Part shown: positions 30,748 through 38,805 of the stretch, one piece after another
Position numbering within the stretch: the stretch's first letter is position 1
Layout of the letters: every line of letters starts with the position of its first letter
From: Pararheinheimera marina
GTDB lineage: Bacteria; Pseudomonadota; Gammaproteobacteria; Enterobacterales; Alteromonadaceae
Direction: 5' to 3'
Length of the DNA: 64,000 bases
Assembly (NCBI RefSeq): GCF_042654345.1
Contig: NZ_JBHSGB010000002.1
Span: 62,001 to 126,000 of the forward strand
The notes under the pieces: generated by a model
Database searches by the model: none
Told to the model about the DNA's origin: nothing
The model's input: only the letters and a program-made list of their open reading frames with translations
Made by a program: the position numbers and the translations under genes

Positions 30748-33072
30748 ATGATAACTATTAAACAACTCAGCCTGCTTGCCGCTTTTAGTCTGGTTTTACC
30801 GGCGTGCAGCCAGCAGCAAAATCAACAACAGGCACCAGTCAATCTGGTACAACAGGACTTAGTCAGCTACGTCAATCCGTTGATGGGCACCGACTCCAAG
30901 TTCAGTTTATCCAATGGCAATACCTACCCGGCCGTGGCCACACCATGGGGTATGCACTTCTGGACACCTATGACAGCAGCCATGGGTGACGGCTGGACCT
31001 ACAAATACCGTGACGATACCATTCGAGGCATTAAACAAACCCACCAACCCAGCCCCTGGCTGAACGACTATGGCGCGTTTTCGCTGATGGCGGTCACGGG
31101 TGAGCTGAAGTTTGAACAGGATAAACGCGCCTCCTGGTTTTCACATAAAGCGGAAACCTCAGGGCCGGATTATTATTCGGTGTATCTGGCCGACTATGAC
31201 GTTACAGCTGAAGTAGCGCCAACCGAACGTGCAGCCCAGTTCCGTTTTACCTTCCCGGATAACCAGCACAGCTACATTCTGCTGGACGCCTTTGATAAAG
31301 GTTCCAAAGTGCAGATTATTCCGGCCGAACGCAAAATTATCGGTTATGCCCGCAACAACCACGGCGGCGTACCGGACAACTTCCATAACTACTTTGTGCT
31401 GCAGTTTGATAAAGACTTCGAACTGACCCACACCTGGGGTGACAACTGGGCACTACAGCACGACAGCACTCAAAGTGAAGGCCAGCATGTTGGCGCCATT
31501 ATTGGTTTTAAAACCAAAAAAGGTGAGCAGGTGCAGGTGAAAGTGGCCTCGTCTTTTATCAGCCCTGAACAGGCTGAGCTGAACCTGCAGCGCGAAATTG
31601 GCAAAGATAACTTTGAGCAAACCCGCAGCAAAGCCCGCGCCAGCTGGCAGGCTGAACTGAGCAAAATCCGCCTGCACGACCAGGACCTGGATCAGGTTCG
31701 CACCTTCTATTCCACCCTGTACCGGGTGCTGCTGTTTCCACGCAAATTTTATGAACTGGATGCCAAAGACCAGGTGGTGCATTACAGCCCGTACAATGGC
31801 CAGGTGCTACCAGGTTATATGTTCACCGACAATGGCTTCTGGGACACCTTCCGCGCGGTATTCCCGTTTTTCAGCCTGATGTACCCGGAGCTGAACAGCC
31901 AGATCATGCAGGGTCTGGTCAATACGTATCACGAATCCGGCTGGTTGCCTGAATGGGCCAGCCCTGGCCACCGTGACGTGATGATCGGTTCCAACTCGAC
32001 CAATATTATTGCTGACGCCTATATGAAAGGCGTGCGCGGTTTTGATATCGACACCCTGTATCAGGCGATGAAAAAGAACGCTGAAGTGGACGCCGGACGG
32101 CCGGTGAAGTCGGTCGGCCGCGAAGGAGTGAACTACTACAACCAGCTGGGTTATGTGCCCTATGACTCAGGTATTCACGAAAATGTGGCACGCAGTCTGG
32201 AATATGCCTTTGCCGACTTTAACTTGTCGCAACTGGCCACAGCCCTGGGTAAAACCGACGACGCCGCCCTGTTTTTAAAGCGGGCGCATAACTACCAAAA
32301 ACTGTTTGACGCACAAAGCGGCTGGATGCGCGGTAAAAACCAGGACGGCAGTTTCCAGAGCCCGTTTAACCCACTGAAATGGGGCGACGCCTTTACCGAA
32401 GGCAACGCCTTGCACTACAGCTGGTCGGTTTTCCATGACATTGCTGGCTTAAAACAGCTGATGGGCGGCGACCAGGCTTTTGTCGCCAAACTGGACCAGG
32501 TGTTTGAAATGCCGCCGGTATTTGACGATTCCTACTACGGCTTCACCATTCACGAAATCCGCGAAATGCAGATTGTGAATATGGGCAACTACGCCCATGG
32601 CAACCAGCCCATTCAGCATATGCTGTACCTGTACAACTACGCTGGCCAGCCATGGAAAGGTGAAGCCCGGCTGCGTGAAGTGATGGACAAACTCTATGCC
32701 GCCACGCCGGATGGTTATGCCGGTGATGAAGACAACGGCCAGACGTCGGCCTGGTATGTGTTCAGTGCTTTAGGGTTTTACCCGGTCACCCCGGGCGTGC
32801 CGCAGTATGTGCTGGGTAGCCCGCTGTTTGATAAAGCCGTGCTGAGCCTGCCAAACGGCAAGCAACTGACCATCAGCGCCAGCAACAACCTGGCTGACCA
32901 CCCTTATGTGCAGCAGGTGCAGTTGAATGGCCAGACCCAGACGCAAAGCTGGCTCAGCCATCAGGCACTGCTGCAAGGCGGTGAACTGCAGTTCAGCATG
33001 GGCGCCGCGCCAAATCAAAACCGGCTTGCCGGCCCGGATACCGCTCCTTATTCCATGTCCACCAGCCACTAA
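30748..33072 (+). CDS. GH92 family lipoprotein (2) with Gln at the catalytic-acid position
   Basis: A 774-residue GH92 member. The lipobox LVLPAC (Cys20) predicts a lipoprotein. Family motifs include YVNPLMGTDSKFSLSNGNTY, HQPSPWLNDYG near 99-109 and GDEDNGQTSAWYVFSALGFY. The motif that is HGNEP in typical members reads HGNQP here, so Gln620 replaces the usual catalytic-acid Glu. In the characterised CcGH92_5 the same change goes with cleavage of mannose-1-phosphate-6-mannose linkages, where phosphate is a good leaving group. Yeast-type phosphomannan is therefore a plausible substrate (inference). It is the first gene of the right arm, behind operators O3 and O4. Confidence 0.9.
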   Translation: MITIKQLSLLAAFSLVLPACSQQQNQQQAPVNLVQQDLVSYVNPLMGTDSKFSLSNGNTYPAVATPWGMHFWTPMTAAMGDGWTYKYRDDTIRGIKQTHQPSPWLNDYGAFSLMAVTGELKFEQDKRASWFSHKAETSGPDYYSVYLADYDVTAEVAPTERAAQFRFTFPDNQHSYILLDAFDKGSKVQIIPAERKIIGYARNNHGGVPDNFHNYFVLQFDKDFELTHTWGDNWALQHDSTQSEGQHVGAIIGFKTKKGEQVQVKVASSFISPEQAELNLQREIGKDNFEQTRSKARASWQAELSKIRLHDQDLDQVRTFYSTLYRVLLFPRKFYELDAKDQVVHYSPYNGQVLPGYMFTDNGFWDTFRAVFPFFSLMYPELNSQIMQGLVNTYHESGWLPEWASPGHRDVMIGSNSTNIIADAYMKGVRGFDIDTLYQAMKKNAEVDAGRPVKSVGREGVNYYNQLGYVPYDSGIHENVARSLEYAFADFNLSQLATALGKTDDAALFLKRAHNYQKLFDAQSGWMRGKNQDGSFQSPFNPLKWGDAFTEGNALHYSWSVFHDIAGLKQLMGGDQAFVAKLDQVFEMPPVFDDSYYGFTIHEIREMQIVNMGNYAHGNQPIQHMLYLYNYAGQPWKGEARLREVMDKLYAATPDGYAGDEDNGQTSAWYVFSALGFYPVTPGVPQYVLGSPLFDKAVLSLPNGKQLTISASNNLADHPYVQQVQLNGQTQTQSWLSHQALLQGGELQFSMGAAPNQNRLAGPDTAPYSMSTSH

Positions 33073-33079
33073 CCCTTCT

Positions 33080-33105
33080 GGCCAGAGCCCTGCTCTGGCC
33101 TTTTT
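33080..33105 (+). terminator. Intra-operon terminator after GH92 (2)
   Basis: A perfect 9-bp stem GGCCAGAGC/GCTCTGGCC with a 3-base loop is followed at once by TTTTT. It lies between the first GH92 gene and the permease gene, 15 bases before the latter, so it should partly limit transcription of the downstream catabolic genes. Confidence 0.8.
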
Positions 33106-33119
33106 CAGAGAGAACTTTT

Positions 33120-34364
33120 ATGGCCACTTTCAGCTCAGCTCAGGCAGTGCAAAGCAGCGGTAAATCCAGCCAGTTTGCCTTTGCAGCCATGACCAGCCTG
33201 TTTTTTATCTGGGGCTTTGTTACTGCCCTCAACGATATTTTAATTCCACACCTTAAAGCCGCCTTTGAACTCAGTTACTTCCAGGCGATGCTGGTGCAGT
33301 TTTGTTTTTTTGGTGCCTACTTCATTGTGTCGCCACTGGCCGGCAAACTGATTGAACGCATCGGTTATATTCGCGGCATTATTACCGGCCTGTTGACCAT
33401 GGCCGCCGGTTGCCTGCTGTTTTACCCGGCCGCCGAAGTGGCGGTTTATGGTGTGTTTTTGCTGGGCCTGTTTGTACTGGCCAGCGGCATTACCATTTTG
33501 CAGGTGTCGGCCAACCCTTATGTCGCCATTCTGGGCGAAGAACGCACCGCTGCCAGCCGGTTAAGCCTGGCGCAGGCGATTAACTCCTTGGGTCATACCC
33601 TGGCGCCCCTCTTTGGTGCCGCGCTGATTTTTGGTGCTATGCACGCCGACAGCGCCAAAGCGGTGCAACTGCCTTATCTGATCCTGGCCGCAGCCGTAGT
33701 GGCCACTGCCGTTGGTTTTCGTTTCCTGCAATTGCCTGAGCTAAGCAGCCCGGTAACCAGCGACGGTCAGCAGAAAGACAGCATCTGGCAACACAAACAC
33801 CTGGTATTTGGTGCCATCGCGATTTTTGTCTACGTCGGTGCTGAAGTATCGATTGGCAGCTTTTTGGTGAACTACTTCGCCCAACCGGATATTGCCGGTC
33901 TGAGTGAAAAACAAGCCAGTCAGATGGTGTCTTATTATTGGGGCGGCGCTATGCTGGGCCGCTTTGCCGGAGCACTGATCACCCGCTGGATTGCCCCAGT
34001 CTATGTGCTGGCGTTTAACTCTGTGATGGCGGTGCTGTTACTGCTGGTCACAATCAACAGCACTGGCACTGTCGCTGTCTGGTCTGTGCTGGCAGTGGGA
34101 TTCTTTAACTCTATTATGTTCCCGACTATTTTCACCCTGGCCATTCGTGGCCTGGGCGACTTAACCAGCCGGGGTTCAGGTTTATTATGTCAGGCCATTG
34201 TTGGCGGAGCTTTAGTGCCGCTGCTGCAAGGTCTGGTGGCAGACGCCAGTTCGGTGCAATGGAGTTTCCTGGTACCGGCACTGGCCTATTTCTACATTGG
34301 CTGGTATGCCTTATCCGGCAGCAACATCAGCCACAACTCAAGTGAGACTAAGGCAACATCATGA
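33120..34364 (+). CDS. FucP-type sugar MFS permease
   Basis: A 414-residue, 12-helix major facilitator permease of the FucP/glucose-galactose (FHS) family. Typical motifs are FFIWGFVTALNDILIPHLKA in helix 1, FGAYFIVSPLAGKLIERIGY, and VSANPYVAILGEERTAASRL. FucP relatives are proton symporters for fucose, glucose, galactose or mannose. With the next genes encoding an isomerase and a fructokinase, free mannose is the most likely cargo. Its stop overlaps the fructokinase start by 4 bases. Confidence 0.9.
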   Translation: MATFSSAQAVQSSGKSSQFAFAAMTSLFFIWGFVTALNDILIPHLKAAFELSYFQAMLVQFCFFGAYFIVSPLAGKLIERIGYIRGIITGLLTMAAGCLLFYPAAEVAVYGVFLLGLFVLASGITILQVSANPYVAILGEERTAASRLSLAQAINSLGHTLAPLFGAALIFGAMHADSAKAVQLPYLILAAAVVATAVGFRFLQLPELSSPVTSDGQQKDSIWQHKHLVFGAIAIFVYVGAEVSIGSFLVNYFAQPDIAGLSEKQASQMVSYYWGGAMLGRFAGALITRWIAPVYVLAFNSVMAVLLLLVTINSTGTVAVWSVLAVGFFNSIMFPTIFTLAIRGLGDLTSRGSGLLCQAIVGGALVPLLQGLVADASSVQWSFLVPALAYFYIGWYALSGSNISHNSSETKATS

Positions 34365-35371
34365 AAAACGTTCTTTGTTTCGGCGAAGCACTGATCGACT
34401 TCCTGCACATAGGTGCAACCAGCCAGGGGCCACTCAGCCTGCCGGAATTCCGCCAGTATCCGGGCGGAGCACCAGCGAACGCCGCCGTGGCGGTGGCACA
34501 ACTGGGTGGACAGGCACGTTTTGCCGGCCAGGTCGGTGCGGACAAATTTGGTGATTTTCTGTCGTCCGCGCTTGAGCAGTACGGTGTCGATACCCGCTTT
34601 TTACTGCGCCACCCCAGCGCCAAAACCAGTCTGGCTTTTGTGATGCTGGATGACAGTGGCGACCGCAGTTTTTCCTTTTATCGCCATGAAACCGCCGACG
34701 TGATGCTGACCCCGGCGCAAATCAGTGCAGACTGGTTCAGCCCGGATGGTTTAGTGCATATCTGCAGCAACACGCTGACCACCCCTGCTATTGCACAAAG
34801 CACCACAGCGCTGATTGCGCAGGCTAAAGCCGCTGGTCAGTTTATTAGTTTTGATGTGAACCTGCGCCATAACCTGTGGGCGGCCGGTCAGGCTGACCGC
34901 GCTGTCGTTAACGCGCTGGTTAAACAAGCCGATTTGGTGAAGTTCTCCCGCGATGAGCTGGAGTATTTAGCGCAGGGCCAATCCGAGGCGTATCTGCAGG
35001 ACTGCCTGCAAGCCGGTTGTGCTTTATTGCTGGTGACAGACGGTGCTAACCGCATCGACTTTTATGGCCAGCAGCACAGTGGCCACATTCAGCCACCCAA
35101 AGTCAAAGCAGTCGACACCACAGCAGGCGGCGACGCCTTTATTGGTGGGGTGTTGTTTGGCCTGAGCGTGCTTGCCAACCAGCAGGCCGTATTCAGCGAC
35201 GCCACTTTACTGAAGCAGTTGCTGACTTTCGCCAGTTTCTGTGGTGCTTATGCCGTCACCTTGCCGGGCGCCTTCCCAGCTTTGCCTGATCAGCAGGCCG
35301 TTGCCCAGCTGATGCAACAGCACCAGCTGTCCCCGACCGACTTTGACCCAGCCTTTTTCCGGAGCCTGTGA
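34361..35371 (+). CDS. PfkB-family fructokinase
   Basis: A 336-residue ribokinase/PfkB family kinase. It has the N-terminal LCFGEALIDFLHIG, the substrate-binding YPGGAPANAAVAVAQLGG motif and the PfkB signature 2 variant DTTAGGDAFIGGVLFGL with the catalytic Asp. It probably turns fructose to fructose-6-phosphate. It overlaps the permease upstream and the AGE-type isomerase downstream by 4 bases each, which links fructose formation and phosphorylation. It is cytoplasmic. Confidence 0.9.
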   Translation: MKNVLCFGEALIDFLHIGATSQGPLSLPEFRQYPGGAPANAAVAVAQLGGQARFAGQVGADKFGDFLSSALEQYGVDTRFLLRHPSAKTSLAFVMLDDSGDRSFSFYRHETADVMLTPAQISADWFSPDGLVHICSNTLTTPAIAQSTTALIAQAKAAGQFISFDVNLRHNLWAAGQADRAVVNALVKQADLVKFSRDELEYLAQGQSEAYLQDCLQAGCALLLVTDGANRIDFYGQQHSGHIQPPKVKAVDTTAGGDAFIGGVLFGLSVLANQQAVFSDATLLKQLLTFASFCGAYAVTLPGAFPALPDQQAVAQLMQQHQLSPTDFDPAFFRSL

Positions 35372-36573
35372 TGAATTTTTATTCTGAAGCCTTTTTACTT
35401 GAGCATTGCCAGAGCATTCTGGATTTTTACACCGACAAAGTGGTGGACCCAAGCGGCGGTTATCACCAGAACTATCTGGATGACGGCAGCCTGTTTGACA
35501 GCCACTTTAAACAGCTGGTCAGCAGCACCCGTATTATTGTCAATTACGCACTGGCGTCCCTGGTGTATGACAATGCCGATTACAAAGCCATAGCTCAGCA
35601 TGGCCTGAACTATCTGGAGCAGGTGCACTGGCAGGCAGAAACACAGACCTACGCCTGGACCTTAAACAACCATCAGCCACTGGATATGACCCAGCAGGCT
35701 TATGGTTATGCCTTTGTGTTGCTGGCTTATTCAGCGGCGTATAAAGCCAAACTGATCGATTCAGCCGAGCCGTTAAAACAAACTTATCAGTTGCTGGAGC
35801 AGCGCTTCTGGCAGGCGGATTATGGCCTCTATGCGGACGAAATCAGCGTGGCTGGCGAACTCAGCCCCTACCGTGGCCAAAATTCCAATATGCATTTGTG
35901 TGAAGCCATGCTTGCCGCTTTCGAAGCCTGTGGCGAGCCGCTGTTTTTACAACGCGCCCAAACCCTGGCGCACAACATTGCGGTGCGTCAGGCCGACCAG
36001 ACCGGTGGTTTGGTGTGGGAGCACTACAAGCCAGATTTCAGCATCGACTGGGATTACAACAAAGACGACCCGAAAAACCTGTACCGTCCCTGGGGTTTCC
36101 AGCCTGGCCATCAGACCGAATGGACCAAACTGCTGCTGATATTGCACCGTCATGCGCCACAAGACTGGATGCTGCAACGCGCCGCTTCACTCTTTGATCA
36201 AGCCTACAGCAAAGCCTGGGACGCTGAGCACGGCGGCCTGATTTATGGCTTTGACCCACAAGGCCAATGGTGTGACGACGACAAATATTTCTGGGTGCAG
36301 GCCGAAAGCCTGGCCGCTGCGGCCATGCTGCACCAGCAAACCGGCGAAGCGAAATACCTGCAGCAGTACCAGTCGCTCTGGCAATACAGCTGGCAGCATA
36401 TGGTGGATCACCAATACGGCGCCTGGTTCCGCGTGCTGCACCGTGACAACAGCAAGTACTCCAATCAGAAAAGTGCCGCCGGTGCCAAGTGTGACTACCA
36501 CACCTTGTGTGCCTGTTTTGAAGTGTTACGCACTTTAGGCCTCTCTACTCATGCGCAAGGGGCGCTGGCATAA
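35368..36573 (+). CDS. AGE-family isomerase, probable mannose isomerase
   Basis: A 401-residue (alpha/alpha)6-barrel protein of the N-acylglucosamine 2-epimerase superfamily. Active-site stretches typical of the aldose-ketose isomerase branch are visible: SSTRIIVNYALAS near 52, QNSNMHLCEAMLAAFE near 171, RPWGFQPGHQTEWTKLLL near 232, and the late His in AKCDYHTLCACFEVL. With a fructokinase directly upstream, conversion of D-mannose to D-fructose (EC 5.3.1.7) is more likely than 2-epimerisation of GlcNAc. Cellobiose 2-epimerase-like activity on mannobiose remains an alternative. Confidence 0.87.
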   Translation: MMNFYSEAFLLEHCQSILDFYTDKVVDPSGGYHQNYLDDGSLFDSHFKQLVSSTRIIVNYALASLVYDNADYKAIAQHGLNYLEQVHWQAETQTYAWTLNNHQPLDMTQQAYGYAFVLLAYSAAYKAKLIDSAEPLKQTYQLLEQRFWQADYGLYADEISVAGELSPYRGQNSNMHLCEAMLAAFEACGEPLFLQRAQTLAHNIAVRQADQTGGLVWEHYKPDFSIDWDYNKDDPKNLYRPWGFQPGHQTEWTKLLLILHRHAPQDWMLQRAASLFDQAYSKAWDAEHGGLIYGFDPQGQWCDDDKYFWVQAESLAAAAMLHQQTGEAKYLQQYQSLWQYSWQHMVDHQYGAWFRVLHRDNSKYSNQKSAAGAKCDYHTLCACFEVLRTLGLSTHAQGALA

Positions 36574-36606
36574 GCCGGCGTCAGACTCAGACAGAGGAAG
36601 AAACGG

Positions 36607-38805
36607 ATGCGAGTTGCTGTGATGACCCTGGCGGCGGCGCTGTTATTTGGCTGCGGCCAGAGCGCACAGACCCCACCCACTGCGTTTGACCCTTTGCCGT
36701 ATGTAAACCCATTAATTGGCACAGACGGCAAAGGCAAAACCTACCCTGGCGCCACTGTGCCGCATGGCATGGTGCAATTAAGCCCGGATAACGGCCGCAC
36801 CGGCTGGGACTGGATAGCTGGTTATTTTTACCCGGATAACCTGATTGCCGGCTTTAGCCATACCCATTTGTCTGGCACCGGCGCCGGCGACCTGTACGAC
36901 ATTTCCTTTATGCCGCTGACCCGGCCTTTTGCGCGCCAGCCGACTGAAGGCGGCCCAAATGGTGGAACAATAGTTTCAGCCTTCAGCCACCAACAAGAGC
37001 AAGCCAAAGCCGGTTATTACCAGGTACTGCTGCAAGACTACGGCATTAATGTCGAACTGACCGCCGGGCCACGCAGTGGTCTGCAGCGCTACAGCTTTCC
37101 AGCCGACAGCAAAACCGGCGTGGTGCGGCTGGATTTAGGCTATAGCCGCAACTGGGACAAAACCACCGCCACTTATGTGCAGGTGATCGACCCTTACCAT
37201 ATTGCCGGTTACCGCAAATCCACCGGCTGGGCGAAAGACCAGCGGGTGTATTTTTATAGCCAGTTGTCGCAGCCGATCAACAGCCATCAGATCATGGCCG
37301 ACGCTAAAACCCTGTCTGTCGCAGAAGCTTCAGGCGTGGATATCGCGCTGGAAATGGATTTTGCACTGAATGGCCAGCCACTGTTGCTGCAAACCGCCAT
37401 CAGTTCGGTCAGTATCGACAACGCCAAAGCCAACCTGTTGGCAGAACCGGCGCTGCTGAATTTTGACGCTCTGCGGGCAGACGCCGAACAACGCTGGCGC
37501 CAGGAGCTCAGCCGTATTCAGGTGGAGGCATCGGACGACAATAAAACCCAGTTTTACACCGCGATGTACCATAGTGCACTGGCGCCGCGCCTGTATTCCG
37601 ACGTCGACGGCCGTTACAAAGGCCCGGACGGCGAAATTCACCAAAGCAAAGACCAGCCACGCTATGAGTTCTTCTCTTTATGGGACACCTTCCGTGCCTT
37701 GCACCCCTGGCTGACGCTGGTGAAACCTAAGCAAAACGCCGATATGCTGCAAAGCCTGCTGGCGCATTACCGCGAAGCAGGCCGCTTACCGGTCTGGAGT
37801 TTTGAAGGCAACGAAACCGATATGATGCTGGGCTACCATTCGGTGCCGGTGCTGGTGGATGCCTATCTGAAAGGTCAGATCCAACTGGACCCACAAGAGC
37901 TGCTGCAAGCCGCGCTGCACAGTGCCCGTCAGCAGGAATTTGGCCTGGCCAGCTACCAGCAACTGGGCTATGTGCCCTTTGAAGAGCGCAACTGGAACGT
38001 GGCGCTGACCATGGAATACGCCTTTGACGACTCGGCCATTGCCCGGCTGGCCCAAGCCATAGGCCAACCGCAGGTCGCGGCCGAATTTGAACAACGCGCC
38101 CTGAATTACCGCAGGCATTTCGACCCGGCGTCTGGGTTTATGCGGGCGAAAAACCAACAAGGCCAGTTCCGCCTGCCGTTTGACCCGAATGCTTATCACC
38201 CGGAAGATTATTGCGAAGCCAATGCCTGGCAATACAACTTTTTTGTGCCACACGACATCAGCGGCATGATTGAACTGATGGGCGGTCAACACGCAGTGGC
38301 GGCCAAACTGGATGCCATGTTTAGCACTGAACAAAAACCCGGTGAATTACCAGAGTGGATTTCGGGTTATATAGGCCAGTATGTGCATGGCAACGAACCC
38401 AGCCACCATGTGCCTTACCTGTATCAGTATCTGGGCCAAGGTCATAAAACCCAGCTGTTGGTGCGTCGCATTATGAAGGAGCTGTACCATACAGCACCGG
38501 ACGGGTTGGCGGGCAATGAAGACGCTGGCCAGATGTCCGCCTGGTATTTATTCAGTGCTTTGGGCTTTTACCCGGTTGACCCGGTGTCGGGCCAGTATGT
38601 GTTAGGCAGCCCGGAAGTCACAAGCGCCGTGGTGCAGCTGGTAAACGGCAAACAGCTGCGTATCAGTACGGTCGACCAGGCTGACAGCCACCCCTATGTC
38701 AAAGCGGTGTATTGGAACAACCAGCGCCTGACCCACTTTATGTTAAGCCACCAGCAACTGATGCAAGGTGGTGAACTTAAATTTGAAATGAGTGCAACGC
38801 CATGA
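36607..38805 (+). CDS. GH92 alpha-mannosidase lipoprotein (3)
   Basis: A 732-residue GH92 enzyme with lipobox LLFGC (Cys16). It has GTDGKGKTYPGATVPHGMVQ near 38, HTHLSGTGAGD near 95, YVHGNEP with presumed catalytic acid Glu597, and GLAGNEDAGQMSAWYLFSA. It is clearly the closest of the set to GH92 (1) of the left arm, so the two may have arisen by duplication and taken different linkages. It follows the isomerase gene by 33 bases with an AGAGGAAG ribosome site. Its stop overlaps the next GH92 start by 4 bases. Confidence 0.92.
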   Translation: MRVAVMTLAAALLFGCGQSAQTPPTAFDPLPYVNPLIGTDGKGKTYPGATVPHGMVQLSPDNGRTGWDWIAGYFYPDNLIAGFSHTHLSGTGAGDLYDISFMPLTRPFARQPTEGGPNGGTIVSAFSHQQEQAKAGYYQVLLQDYGINVELTAGPRSGLQRYSFPADSKTGVVRLDLGYSRNWDKTTATYVQVIDPYHIAGYRKSTGWAKDQRVYFYSQLSQPINSHQIMADAKTLSVAEASGVDIALEMDFALNGQPLLLQTAISSVSIDNAKANLLAEPALLNFDALRADAEQRWRQELSRIQVEASDDNKTQFYTAMYHSALAPRLYSDVDGRYKGPDGEIHQSKDQPRYEFFSLWDTFRALHPWLTLVKPKQNADMLQSLLAHYREAGRLPVWSFEGNETDMMLGYHSVPVLVDAYLKGQIQLDPQELLQAALHSARQQEFGLASYQQLGYVPFEERNWNVALTMEYAFDDSAIARLAQAIGQPQVAAEFEQRALNYRRHFDPASGFMRAKNQQGQFRLPFDPNAYHPEDYCEANAWQYNFFVPHDISGMIELMGGQHAVAAKLDAMFSTEQKPGELPEWISGYIGQYVHGNEPSHHVPYLYQYLGQGHKTQLLVRRIMKELYHTAPDGLAGNEDAGQMSAWYLFSALGFYPVDPVSGQYVLGSPEVTSAVVQLVNGKQLRISTVDQADSHPYVKAVYWNNQRLTHFMLSHQQLMQGGELKFEMSATP

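Noticed and set aside
35368..36573. N-acylglucosamine 2-epimerase in a sialic acid pathway
   Set aside because: No sialidase, nan genes or sialate lyase are present, while a fructokinase overlaps it; mannose isomerase is the better call.
37786..38334. 182-codon minus-strand frame within GH92 (3)
   Set aside because: Shadow of the GH92 frame; similar shadows occur in the same place in the other GH92 genes.
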